Position numbers and translations under genes: made by a program
Assembly: GCA_910578715.1 (NCBI GenBank)
Contig: CAJTRL010000004.1
Location: 52,598-116,597, forward strand
DNA length: 64,000 nt
DNA from: an uncultured Lachnospiraceae bacterium
Lineage (GTDB): Bacteria > Bacillota > Clostridia > Lachnospirales > Lachnospiraceae
Direction: 5' to 3'
Shown here: positions 26,731 to 36,009 of the stretch, piece by piece
Numbering within the stretch: position 1 is the first letter of the stretch
Layout: each line of letters opens with the position of its first letter
The notes under the pieces: generated by a model
The model's database searches: none
Told to the model about the DNA's origin: nothing
What the model saw: the letters and a program-made list of their open reading frames with translations, nothing else

Positions 26731-27828
26731 CTAACGCTGTACTCTCGCACCCGCGCCGCCCATAATCGCTTCGACTTCTTTCTTGCTAGCCATCGTGGTA
26801 TCGCCGGGCGTCGTCATAGCCAGCGCACCGTGCGCCGCACCATAGTTGACAGCCAGTTCCGCGTCTTCCGTCGTCATCAGTCCGTAAATAAGTCCCGATG
26901 CAAAAGAATCTCCGCCGCCGACACGGTCCATGATTTCCAGTCCGTTATAGTCCTTTGCCTTGTAAATTTCTCCGTCCGCCCAGCAAATTGCGCTCCAGTC
27001 GTTCACCGTAGCGGTCTTTACCTGGCGAAGCGTCGTCGCAACTGCCTTGAAGTTCGGATAAGTCTTGGCAGCTTCGTTAATCATCTTCTTATAGCCGTCC
27101 AGATTCAGCGTTTTCAGATTCTCGTCGTTACCTTCGATTTCAAATCCGAGACATGCCGTAAAGTCTTCTTCATTTCCAATCATAACATCCACATATTTTG
27201 CAATTTCTTTGTTGACTTCCTGTGCCTTAGCCTGTCCGCCGATTGCACTCCACATGGAAGGGCGGTAGTTCAGGTCATAAGAAACGATTGTACCGTATTT
27301 CTTTGCGGTCTTGATTGCCGCAAGAACCGTCTCACAGGACTGCTCCGATAAAGCGGCATAAATTCCGCCCGTATGTAACCAGCGCACGCCCAGTTCGCCA
27401 AAAATGTACTCGAAATCGAAATCTTCGGGAGTCGCTTTGGAAATTGCTGTGTTCGCCCTGTCAGAACATCCTACCGCGCCACGGATTCCAAATCCGCGCT
27501 CTGTAAAATTGATGCCGTTACGGCATACACGGCCGATACCATCAGTTTTCATCCATTTAATCAGAGAAGTATCAACGCCGCCCTGATTGATGAAATCTTC
27601 CATCAGCATACCCACTTCGTTGTCGGCAAATGCGGTAATCACTGCCGTATTCATCTTAAAGCATTTTTTCAGGCCCCGGATAACATTATACTCTCCGCCG
27701 CCTTCCCATGCCCTGAAAGACCTGGCGGTACGGATTCTTCCTTCGCCCGGGTCCAGCCGGAGCATTACTTCCCCCAGAGATACTGCATCAAATTTGCATT
27801 CATTCGCTTGCTTTAAACCCAAATTCAT
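26731..27828 (-). CDS. kdgK: 2-keto-3-deoxygluconate kinase (PfkB family)
   Basis: 365 aa ribokinase-fold sugar kinase. An N-terminal substrate region (VSLGEVMLRLDPGEG, GGGEYNV) is followed by the anion-hole/ATP motif RVGGGDSFASGLIYG near residue 310, with the catalytic Asp in GGGD. It phosphorylates KDG to KDPG, which Eda, encoded next, cleaves. AGGAGG precedes the ATG. A second PfkB kinase of similar type lies at 29695-30783. Confidence 0.92.
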   Translation of the reverse strand: MNLGLKQANECKFDAVSLGEVMLRLDPGEGRIRTARSFRAWEGGGEYNVIRGLKKCFKMNTAVITAFADNEVGMLMEDFINQGGVDTSLIKWMKTDGIGRVCRNGINFTERGFGIRGAVGCSDRANTAISKATPEDFDFEYIFGELGVRWLHTGGIYAALSEQSCETVLAAIKTAKKYGTIVSYDLNYRPSMWSAIGGQAKAQEVNKEIAKYVDVMIGNEEDFTACLGFEIEGNDENLKTLNLDGYKKMINEAAKTYPNFKAVATTLRQVKTATVNDWSAICWADGEIYKAKDYNGLEIMDRVGGGDSFASGLIYGLMTTEDAELAVNYGAAHGALAMTTPGDTTMASKKEVEAIMGGAGARVQR

Positions 27829-27946
27829 GAAAAAAATTCCTCCTGTTCTATCTGTATATTTTCAGACTATTCCTTTTTATTATAATTTGAATTGGAAATA
27901 TTCTCAATGCTTTTTTGAAGTTTTCCTACTCCGATACGAAAAAATC

Positions 27947-29443
27947 TTAGTCTTTTATAATTTCCCAATACCCGCCTTTGGGTGAACCATGCCGCATCAG
28001 AAAACCGTAGTCCTTCAAAACTTTAATATTTTTTTCAACAGAACGAGAAGAAATATACAAAGTCTGCGCTATTATTTTTGCTGATATTCTATTATCCTGT
28101 TGAATCAGCTCCAATATTTTTCTTTGTGTCTCATTCAACCCTATTATAGTTTTCTCCGAACTTTCTCCGAACTTCTTTCTCCGAACTTTCTCCGAACTTT
28201 CTCCGAACTTCTTTCTCCGAACTTCTTTCTTATTACGCTCTTGTTGTACCGGCCATAAGATATCATTATCGTTGCACACGTTCACTTGTGAATTACGGTA
28301 TAAGTTTACCCGGAACATATTATCAAATGCCTGTATTTCCGGAGCCGGAAGCCTGTACCTTTCTGCCGCTTCTACAATTCTTCTAATGCCGGTTCCCCAC
28401 GCTTCTACAAGCCCCATCTGGTTAAAAATATTGGCAATTGCCCGGTTCCTGAGCTTCGAATGTCCTTGCATTATTTCTTCATAAGTAAGCCCGTTATAAA
28501 GTCCTCCCGGAGAGGTAACTTCAAGACGGTCATCATATACCGCAACCTGTACACTGGAGGCTTCTATTAAGTTGCGATGACAATGTGCATTGATAATCAT
28601 TTCTCGAATCGCTTCGACCGGAAGCTCATAAGTTTCCTTCCTGACCAGACCATCAATGGCAGCCCTTAATTGGATATTCCGCAGAACAAATGCCACCGCC
28701 TGTTCAATCTGTTCATAAACAGAACCTGTATATTCCCGCTTATCCAGGAAAACGGTTCTTTCTGTTCCTCTGAACACCGCACACTGTGTTTTAGAATACG
28801 GAAAATAATCGGACGTCAGCAAAGCAAAAGCATTCGATGCAACCAAGGATGTTTCTCCCGACTTCAATATTTTCCAGTTTATAAGCTGCGTGGCCGTCAC
28901 CTTCCGTTCGGGCAATCCCACCTCTTCCCGGTATCTCATAATATCTTGGCAAAGTTTTTTGACCGCCTTTTCCGTTACTTCAAATCCTACACAGGTCAAT
29001 TCATCCCATGATATATGCGCGCCTTCCATTTCCAGCTCTTTGATTTTTTCTGGTCCGGCCAGCCGCGTTGTACCCGCAAGTCGTATATATGTTCCATTTT
29101 CTTTTCCTTTTGATTTCAAATAATATGGTCTGTTTGCTTCCGGTGCAACCGTAATAACAATAATCGTTCTTCCACCAATCGTCTGCAGCTCTATATTGGG
29201 AATAATCTGCGGCATACAGGAATCTGCAACGGCGTTTGCAATGCTGTCCATTATCTGAAAAGCGGAATCTCTGTCCACACCTGTAGCTTCCCGCGTTTTA
29301 TCATCAACCCCGACAATTATTGTACCGCCCTGGGTATTTGCAAATGCAATAATCGTTTTTACATATTTAACCGAATCTTTTGGCAGTATCTTCTTAAATT
29401 CAATATTTTTGGACTCCCCATAGATAATCTCTTCAATCGTCAT
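27947..29443 (-). CDS. AlbA_2 (Schlafen-like) domain regulator with GHKL-type domain and winged helix
   Basis: 498 aa. Residues 1-130 are an AlbA_2 / divergent AAA-4 domain (ESKNIEFKKILPKDS, AFANTQGGTIIVGVDD). Residues about 270-390 contain an ATPase-like C-terminal segment (AIREMIINAHCHRN, GLVEAWGTGIRRI). A linker of two 12-residue repeats rich in Glu, Ser and Lys follows, then a C-terminal winged-helix (NETQRKILELIQQDNRISAK). Members are putative transcriptional regulators in many Firmicutes and are often horizontally variable. It interrupts the uronate genes. GGAGG lies eight bases before the ATG. Targets unknown. Confidence 0.85.
   Translation of the reverse strand: MTIEEIIYGESKNIEFKKILPKDSVKYVKTIIAFANTQGGTIIVGVDDKTREATGVDRDSAFQIMDSIANAVADSCMPQIIPNIELQTIGGRTIIVITVAPEANRPYYLKSKGKENGTYIRLAGTTRLAGPEKIKELEMEGAHISWDELTCVGFEVTEKAVKKLCQDIMRYREEVGLPERKVTATQLINWKILKSGETSLVASNAFALLTSDYFPYSKTQCAVFRGTERTVFLDKREYTGSVYEQIEQAVAFVLRNIQLRAAIDGLVRKETYELPVEAIREMIINAHCHRNLIEASSVQVAVYDDRLEVTSPGGLYNGLTYEEIMQGHSKLRNRAIANIFNQMGLVEAWGTGIRRIVEAAERYRLPAPEIQAFDNMFRVNLYRNSQVNVCNDNDILWPVQQERNKKEVRRKKFGESSEKVRRKKFGESSEKTIIGLNETQRKILELIQQDNRISAKIIAQTLYISSRSVEKNIKVLKDYGFLMRHGSPKGGYWEIIKD
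28151..28222 (-). repeat. Minisatellite in the regulator linker (11/11/14 bp, twice)
   Basis: Two 36-bp copies, each made of two 11-bp units (TTTCTCCGAAC) and one 14-bp unit (TTCTTTCTCCGAAC). Gain or loss of an 11- or 14-bp unit would shift the reading frame ahead of the winged-helix domain; loss of 36 bp would not. Confidence 0.85.
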
Positions 29444-29694
29444 TACGATATCCTCCGGCCTTCGTATGTCCGCAATTGTTTCTTTAACAATATGTTCGTT
29501 TTCTTCAAATATTGTTTACAGTATATCACTAAATTATCTTATTTTCCATCGTCTTTATGATAAGTATTTTCAACTTCCACACAGATAGGATTGAAATCCC
29601 CGCTCAAATATCCTAAAATAAATATCAGGCAGACAGTTTTGCCGATAATATCCCGATAATTACTTTCTTCATACCAATCAAAGGAGGTTCCCTA

Positions 29695-30783
29695 ATGAAG
29701 CACGCCAACCCGTTACTATCCAATAACAGCAGTCCCGACAAATTTATTACCATCGGAGAAATCATGCTCCGCCTGACGCCTCCCAATTATGAGAAAATCC
29801 GGGTGGCAACCACCTTTGAAGCGAGTTACGGCGGAAGCGAGGCGAATATCGCGCTCTCCCTCGCCAACCTCGGCGTTGACAGCACCTTTTTCTCGGTCGT
29901 TCCAAATAACAGTCTCGGCAAGAGCGCAATCCGTATGCTTCGGAGCAACGATGTACACTGCACGCCCGTCATCTTAAGCACGCCGGAGCAGACGCCGACG
30001 CACCGCCTCGGAAGCTATTATCTGGAAACAGGATATGGCATCCGGGCCAGCAAAGTGACTTATGACAGAAAACACAGCGCGATTACGGAATTTGATTTTG
30101 GCAGCGTTGATTTAAATGAGCTGCTCGACGGTTTCACCTGGCTTCATTTAAGCGGCATCACTCCGGCGCTTGGGGCAAACTGCCGCAAGCTGATTATGGA
30201 CTGTCTGAAAACCGCCAAAGAAAAAGGAATTACCGTCAGCTTCGACGGCAACTTCCGGAGCAGATTATGGACATGGGAAGAGGCGCGGGATTTCTGCACC
30301 GAATGTCTGCCTTATGTGGACGTTCTGCTCGGCATCGAACCATATCATCTCTGGAAAGACGAAAACGACCACAGCAAAGGCGATGTAAAGGACGGCGTGC
30401 CGTTACAGCCAAGTTATGAACAGGAAGACGAAATATTCCAGGCTTTTGTCGCCAGATATCCGAACCTGAAATGTATCGCCCGCCATGTGCGTTACGCGCA
30501 CAGCGGAAGCGAAAACAGCCTGAAAGCCTTTTTATGGTATGAAAATCATACTTTTGAAAGCAAGCTGTATACCTTCAATATTTTAGACCGTGTGGGCGGC
30601 GGAGACGCCTTCGCAAGCGGATTAATATACGCAATGATGCACCATTATAAACCAATGGATATTGTCAATTTCGCGGTGGCGAGCAGCGCCATCAAACACA
30701 CCATCCGGGGCGACGCCAATATTACGGATGATGTGGAGAGCATCCGTAACCTGATGAATATGAATTACGATATTAAGCGGTAA
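29695..30783 (+). CDS. PfkB-family sugar kinase, KdgK paralogue
   Basis: 362 aa ribokinase-fold kinase: ITIGEIMLRLTPPN at the N-terminus, GGSEANIALSLANLG substrate loop, and DRVGGGDAFASGLIYA ATP motif with catalytic Asp. It is similar in plan to kdgK but keeps the GGSEAN loop where kdgK has GGGEYNV. Likely a 2-keto-3-deoxygluconate or related sugar-acid kinase. AAAGGAGG precedes the ATG. It is transcribed alone, divergent from the AlbA_2 regulator. Confidence 0.88.
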   Translation: MKHANPLLSNNSSPDKFITIGEIMLRLTPPNYEKIRVATTFEASYGGSEANIALSLANLGVDSTFFSVVPNNSLGKSAIRMLRSNDVHCTPVILSTPEQTPTHRLGSYYLETGYGIRASKVTYDRKHSAITEFDFGSVDLNELLDGFTWLHLSGITPALGANCRKLIMDCLKTAKEKGITVSFDGNFRSRLWTWEEARDFCTECLPYVDVLLGIEPYHLWKDENDHSKGDVKDGVPLQPSYEQEDEIFQAFVARYPNLKCIARHVRYAHSGSENSLKAFLWYENHTFESKLYTFNILDRVGGGDAFASGLIYAMMHHYKPMDIVNFAVASSAIKHTIRGDANITDDVESIRNLMNMNYDIKR

Positions 30784-30790
30784 AAAAGCG

Positions 30791-30829
30791 CGGGAACCGG
30801 ACAGTTCATCTGCCCGATTCCCGTTTTTT
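30791..30829. terminator. Bidirectional terminator between sugar kinase and GH78
   Basis: CGGGAACCGG (30791-30800) pairs with 30814-30823 with one mismatch. TTTTTT follows on the plus strand and AAAAAA precedes, giving T-runs in both directions. Confidence 0.88.
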
Positions 30830-30837
30830 CAATACTT

Positions 30838-33651
30838 CTAAAATAACTGCGCTCCAGCCAAAGAATGAATCAAAATCGAAAGCAGCAATCCGTTTATCCG
30901 TTCCAGCTCATCCTCTCCGATTCTTCCGCCGAAGGCCCCCGCCGCCTCGCGAAGGCTCAGCGCGTGATACCGCTCCGGCAGCCGCTCCAACGGTAAAATT
31001 CCCTGTAACCGCTCCCGCGCCTTCCGGTCGGCCAGGAGTTCTTTGATTGGTGTATCAATACTATACTGCTTTATAAACGGCTCCGTCGTTTCATACTCTG
31101 TTTCATAAACGCCCGCCGACAGCATACAAATTCCGTCCCGCACATCGGCAAACATCGGATTTCCGCCATCCTCGTAAGTCTCCGGCCGGGCAAGGGGAAG
31201 AACGAGCGCCGCCTGACAGCCGAAGGGAACCTGTACCGTCATTTTCACACGGGACGGTCCGGTAATCTGCCAGTGCACCCGGTAAACGCCCGCCTGGCCG
31301 TCGTAAACCGCATGCAGTTCCTTTAATTCCCAGTTCAGCTCCGGCGCGATTTTTAATTGTCTTCCGCCCTGGCTTTCCTGTGTATATTTCAGACCCGCTC
31401 CATGCGCAAATATCCATTCCAGCACGGAGCCATAAGCGTAATGGTTCAGGCTGTTCATCCCGGTGCCGGAAATACTGCCGTCATCCAGCACAGAATTCCA
31501 GCGCTCCCAGACCGTCGTCGCGCCCAGTTTCACTTCATGAAGCCAGCCCGGATATTCTTCATTCAACAGCAGTTTATAAGCCAAATCGCCCATCCCGTAA
31601 TCGGAAAGCACATGGCACAGAACCGGCGTACCGATAAATCCGGTCCGGAACTTATCGTCACAGTCTTCAAACAGTTTTCGCAGCTGCTTTTTTGTCAGCT
31701 CTTCATTATCCGACAAATGATATTTTAAGGTCAGAAGCAATGCCGTCTGCGTCTTGATGCAGCAGCGCCCGGTAACGGAATAATATTCTCTTTTTATCTC
31801 AGCAATCTGCGCATCATGAAGCGCCTGATACGCCGCCCGGTCTTCTTCCTGTCCGAGCACAGCCGCCGCTTTCGCCACCAGTTCCGCACTTACCGCATAA
31901 TAAAGCGCCGCGAGAAAATCTTCGTCCGTGCCGCCCAGCACCTGTTCCGCCTCCTGGCGTGGATGGTCCAGCGCCAGCCAGTCACCGAAATGGAACTGCT
32001 TCCTCCAGGCATGGTCCTGTTCTTCCAGCCCCCGGACATAATCCACCCACGCTTTCATCGAATCATATTGCTTACGCAGAATGGATTTATCTCCATAAAA
32101 CAAATACATGTTCCAGGGAATGATACAGGCCGCATCACCCCATGCACAGGCGGCATCCGTAATCCCCGCGGAGGGCACCACATTAGGAACCTTTCCGCCA
32201 AGCTGCTGCTGTTCCGAATAGACATCATACAAGTATTTCTCATAAAAAGCATAGCTGTCCGTCAGATACATGGCCGTAGGGGAAAATACCTGTGCGTCCC
32301 CGGTCCAGCCCATGCGCTCATCCCGCTGGGGGCAGTCCGTAGGCACGTCGAGAAAATTGCTGCGAAGCCCCCACCGCACGTTACTGATAAACTGATTCAC
32401 GAGCGCGTTTCCAGTCGTCACCTCTCCTACGTCCTCGATATCGCTGTAAAGCACCAGTCCCTCGAAATCTTCCGGCTTTATATCTTCGATTCCTTCTATC
32501 TTCACATAACGGTAGCCGTAATAAGTAAATCTTGGCCGGATAACCGTCGGTTTTCCGCCGCTGACATAGCGGTACTCGGATTTTGCACTGCGCAGATTGT
32601 CATTATAAAAATTCCCCTGCTGTAAAATCTCTCCGGTCTGGATATGTACTTCCATTCCTCTGGGGACATCGACCTGAAGCGTAAAAATTCCGGTAAACTC
32701 CTGTCCCATATCCAGCACCGATTCGCCCGCCGGCGTATGAATTAGTTCCACCGGGCGAATCGTCTTTTTCACGCGCACCGGAAGGCTTTTCCTCGCCATC
32801 AGGCGCCCCTTCGGAGCCTCACAGACAAAGGCATTTTCTATCGGCATTGAATCCAGCGTATCGTCCATCCTCTCGCCGTCATACAGGCTGGAAAAAGTCA
32901 GAGTGCTCCGGCGTACCCGCCAGCTCTCATCCGTTCCAATGACTTCTTTTGTCCCGTCGGCATAAAGCAGACGAAGCTCCGCCAGCAGCTTCCATTCGTT
33001 CCCGTAAAATCCTTTTTCCTCTTTGGCCGTAAAACCAAAGCGCCCCTTATACCACCCGTTTCCGAGCAGAATCGACAACATTCCCTTCTGACGCACGGCC
33101 TCCGTCACATCAAAGGTCTGATACTGCACCCATCCGTTATAGTTATTGGAATAAGGCGTCAGATATTCGTCCCCGATTTTGATTCCGTTATAGTATGCTT
33201 CGTATAACCCCAGACCGCAGACATACAGCCTGGCCTGACGGACCTCTTTTTCCGGTGCGATTTCTTTTTCAAAATAAGGATGTCTGGTTTCATCGCTGTT
33301 ACAGGAAATCCACTGCCCTTTCCAGGGTTCGTCCATCCGGGCAGTCTCAAACCATTGTACTGCGGACTCCGTTTCCTCCGCCTCCGCATCCGAGCGCACC
33401 GTCACTTTCCAGTAATAGCGGGTAAAAGGACGCAGACTGATATCCACCGGACAGGCGAGGGAATCCAGCTCCTGGCGGAATCCGGTATCGGCTTCCATGT
33501 GGACGAAGTCCTCGTCCAGTGCCACCTGTATTCTGGCTTCGGATTGTTTCTTTCCTCTGGCATTTCGTACTTTCCATGAAAAAACCGTTTCTTCCATCTC
33601 GAAACCGAGCGGATTCTTTAAATGATTCACTTTACAGCCGTAAATTTCCAT
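30838..33651 (-). CDS. GH78 alpha-L-rhamnosidase
   Basis: 937 aa from the ATG at 33651 (AAAGGA upstream; the frame also opens with TTG two codons earlier). N-terminal beta-sandwich domains carry a rhamnosidase-type opening (GFEMEETVFSWKV). The (alpha/alpha)6 catalytic barrel begins near residue 430 with DCPQRDERMGWTGDAQV, which holds the general-acid region, and WERWNS lies near residue 740. It removes terminal alpha-L-rhamnose from RG-I, arabinogalactan or plant glycosides. No signal peptide, so it is intracellular. Last gene of the GPH-GH43-GH3-GH2-GH78 operon. Confidence 0.96.
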   Translation of the reverse strand: MEIYGCKVNHLKNPLGFEMEETVFSWKVRNARGKKQSEARIQVALDEDFVHMEADTGFRQELDSLACPVDISLRPFTRYYWKVTVRSDAEAEETESAVQWFETARMDEPWKGQWISCNSDETRHPYFEKEIAPEKEVRQARLYVCGLGLYEAYYNGIKIGDEYLTPYSNNYNGWVQYQTFDVTEAVRQKGMLSILLGNGWYKGRFGFTAKEEKGFYGNEWKLLAELRLLYADGTKEVIGTDESWRVRRSTLTFSSLYDGERMDDTLDSMPIENAFVCEAPKGRLMARKSLPVRVKKTIRPVELIHTPAGESVLDMGQEFTGIFTLQVDVPRGMEVHIQTGEILQQGNFYNDNLRSAKSEYRYVSGGKPTVIRPRFTYYGYRYVKIEGIEDIKPEDFEGLVLYSDIEDVGEVTTGNALVNQFISNVRWGLRSNFLDVPTDCPQRDERMGWTGDAQVFSPTAMYLTDSYAFYEKYLYDVYSEQQQLGGKVPNVVPSAGITDAACAWGDAACIIPWNMYLFYGDKSILRKQYDSMKAWVDYVRGLEEQDHAWRKQFHFGDWLALDHPRQEAEQVLGGTDEDFLAALYYAVSAELVAKAAAVLGQEEDRAAYQALHDAQIAEIKREYYSVTGRCCIKTQTALLLTLKYHLSDNEELTKKQLRKLFEDCDDKFRTGFIGTPVLCHVLSDYGMGDLAYKLLLNEEYPGWLHEVKLGATTVWERWNSVLDDGSISGTGMNSLNHYAYGSVLEWIFAHGAGLKYTQESQGGRQLKIAPELNWELKELHAVYDGQAGVYRVHWQITGPSRVKMTVQVPFGCQAALVLPLARPETYEDGGNPMFADVRDGICMLSAGVYETEYETTEPFIKQYSIDTPIKELLADRKARERLQGILPLERLPERYHALSLREAAGAFGGRIGEDELERINGLLLSILIHSLAGAQLF

Positions 33652-33744
33652 ACGCAACCGATTCCTTTCTTTGATTTCCTGTGTTATTATTCTGTACCGG
33701 ACTTTTCGGATTTTCTGTGGCAGACGTCGGGCATTCGTTCCGTG

Positions 33745-35928
33745 TCAGCTTTTCCGGATTTTCTGCAGCGCCGCATTCAGACTTTGTATCTGCTCCGGTT
33801 TTATCGCCGGGCCGGCCTGTTTTAACAGGCTCTGTAAACTCATGCCCGCCATCATTTTTTCCAGATTGGCATTTCCGGCCGCGGCTTCCGCCACATCGCC
33901 CCTGGACGCCCTGGCCGCCTGCATCATTTTACCTACGATGGCGCCCGTTGTCGGATTCTTCATCAGCGTGCCCAGCGTATCGCGGATGGAAAAGCAATTC
34001 GGGTCAAAGTCATCCGCCTCAAACCAGTTCACCACATCTCCGCCCATCATCCGATAGCTTTCATCCGCTTTCTCCACCTTGCGGATTGTCATACAGTCCG
34101 TGCACGCCCCGGCCTTTGCCATAATTTCATGTTCGCCGAACAGTTCCACTTCAAAGGTAAAAACCCGGTTCCCGCTCTTTGCCGCAATTTCCCGGTTATC
34201 CACAAAAAGGCTGACTTCTTTCTGATTGGAATAGACTTTGATTTCCGTTTTCTCTTCCGCACGATTTGCATATCGCCTTCCGCATAAATGGACAAATGGT
34301 TCCTTGCTCCATGCCGCTTTGTACAGATAAAAAGCGTCTTTCTTTATCGTACGGTCAAAGGTAACAAGGCCCTTCTGGTTCTCACCTTTTTTTCCGCCCT
34401 CGTCCCGTCCGTCCGCGGCAAAATCGAACATGTTCCACACATGGGATGCCCATAGATACGGTCTCTTTTCAATACATTGTAGCATATGCTCATGATAAAT
34501 GCACTGATAGCCTTCCGAATAATCTCCTTTTTCTGGCGCGGACGACTGGAACTGTACATTGGCGTCCGCACCGTATTCCGAAAAGCCGATTACCCGCTCC
34601 GGATATTTCGCGTGATAATCGTCAAAAAATTTCTCATTCTGTTCCAGTTCGCCGAGATACCACCCGAAATACAGGTTATAGCTCCCGATGTCCGCTGCTT
34701 GGGTGAGCGGAGAATCCGTTTCCAGCATAAACACATGTGCCATCGTTGTAGGCCTCGTCACATCCATACGATGACACAAGTCGTTTAAAATCCGGTGGTT
34801 TTCCATCATATCTTCTGTTACCGCGCCGGATGCCGTAATCTCATTGGAAAGCCCCCAGCAGCAGATACAGGGATGGTTATAACACTGGGTAATCAGTTCC
34901 CGCATCTGGGAAACCGTATTTTCTCTTCCGTTCGGCATATGCTGTGTAATATAAGGAATTTCCGCCCATACGACCATGCCGTATCTGTCGCACAAATCAT
35001 AAAACTCCTGTGCGTGCTGGTAGTGGGCCAGCCGGACGGTATTGGCCCCTATTTCCCGGATAAGTTCCATATCTTCCCGATGTTCCCTCATCGTAAGCGC
35101 ATTCCCCATCCCTTTTCTGTCCTGATGCCGGCTGACACCGCGCAGCGGATATTCCTTTCCGTTCAGCAGAAAACCTTTTTGGGCATCGAACGCAAAGGTC
35201 CGGCAGCCAAAACAGGCAGAAATCTCATCCCCCTGAAATACAGCCGACGCCGTATACAGATAAGGGTCGTTCACGCCGTCCCATAAATGAGGATTTTCCA
35301 GAAGAAACTCCGCAGACGCACAGCCGTCTTTCGACAGAACCGTCTTTGTCTCATCCGCAACGGTCACGGTCACTTCTCCATCCCCGTTCTGCCATGTTTC
35401 CACCGTAACAAACGCCTTATCGTCTTTCACCACGGGCGTTACTTTAATGCCCGGCGTGCCGTCTTTTACCAGCTCAAAATGCTGTATCGGAACGCATATC
35501 AGGTTTACGTCCCGATATAACCCGCCATAAAATGTAAAATCGGCTTTCTGCGGATAAACCCGGTCGTTTACGCCGTTATCAACCGCTATGCAGAGCAGAT
35601 TTTCTTCCCGCAGTTCCTTTGTCAGTTCCACGCGGAAGGTCGAATAACCGCCTTCATGATGCGCCAGATGTTTTCCGTTCAGATAAACATCCGTGGTCAT
35701 GGCCGCGCCCTTTAATTCCAGGAAAACACAGCCGTCCCATTCCGGTCTCGGAAATGTTTTACAATACATCGCCGTTCCCCGGAAATAGTCGTTTCCTCCG
35801 TCCTGGCCGTCCGCCGCATTCCATGTGTGGGGAAGCGTCACCGCTTCCCACCCCTGGGGCATACCCGACGGGACTTCTGTTGTCTTTGCAAAAAACCAGC
35901 TTTCATTGAATGAAATAATTTCTCTCAT
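33745..35928 (-). CDS. GH2 beta-galactosidase/beta-glucuronidase-like enzyme with C-terminal extension
   Basis: 727 aa. Sugar-binding jelly-roll (1-150), Ig-like (about 150-245) and TIM barrel (245-545) with acid/base E363 (GLSNEI) and nucleophile E451 (GFSEYGAD). An Ig-like domain follows, and the last 85 residues form an Ala/Met/Leu-rich helical tail (RDTLGTLMKNPTTGAIVGKMM, SLQSLLKQAG, LNAALQKI). Similar tails are known on some clostridial GH3 and GH2 enzymes. Exo-beta-galactosidase on side chains is the best guess given GH78 and GH43 neighbours. GGGAG precedes the ATG. Confidence 0.92.
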   Translation of the reverse strand: MREIISFNESWFFAKTTEVPSGMPQGWEAVTLPHTWNAADGQDGGNDYFRGTAMYCKTFPRPEWDGCVFLELKGAAMTTDVYLNGKHLAHHEGGYSTFRVELTKELREENLLCIAVDNGVNDRVYPQKADFTFYGGLYRDVNLICVPIQHFELVKDGTPGIKVTPVVKDDKAFVTVETWQNGDGEVTVTVADETKTVLSKDGCASAEFLLENPHLWDGVNDPYLYTASAVFQGDEISACFGCRTFAFDAQKGFLLNGKEYPLRGVSRHQDRKGMGNALTMREHREDMELIREIGANTVRLAHYQHAQEFYDLCDRYGMVVWAEIPYITQHMPNGRENTVSQMRELITQCYNHPCICCWGLSNEITASGAVTEDMMENHRILNDLCHRMDVTRPTTMAHVFMLETDSPLTQAADIGSYNLYFGWYLGELEQNEKFFDDYHAKYPERVIGFSEYGADANVQFQSSAPEKGDYSEGYQCIYHEHMLQCIEKRPYLWASHVWNMFDFAADGRDEGGKKGENQKGLVTFDRTIKKDAFYLYKAAWSKEPFVHLCGRRYANRAEEKTEIKVYSNQKEVSLFVDNREIAAKSGNRVFTFEVELFGEHEIMAKAGACTDCMTIRKVEKADESYRMMGGDVVNWFEADDFDPNCFSIRDTLGTLMKNPTTGAIVGKMMQAARASRGDVAEAAAGNANLEKMMAGMSLQSLLKQAGPAIKPEQIQSLNAALQKIRKS

Positions 35929-36009
35929 AATGACTCCCGTTCCGCCGCATAAGCGACATTAAAATCAATAGGTACTTTAGGACGCTCCGGCAGACATTTC
36001 ATTCCACCG

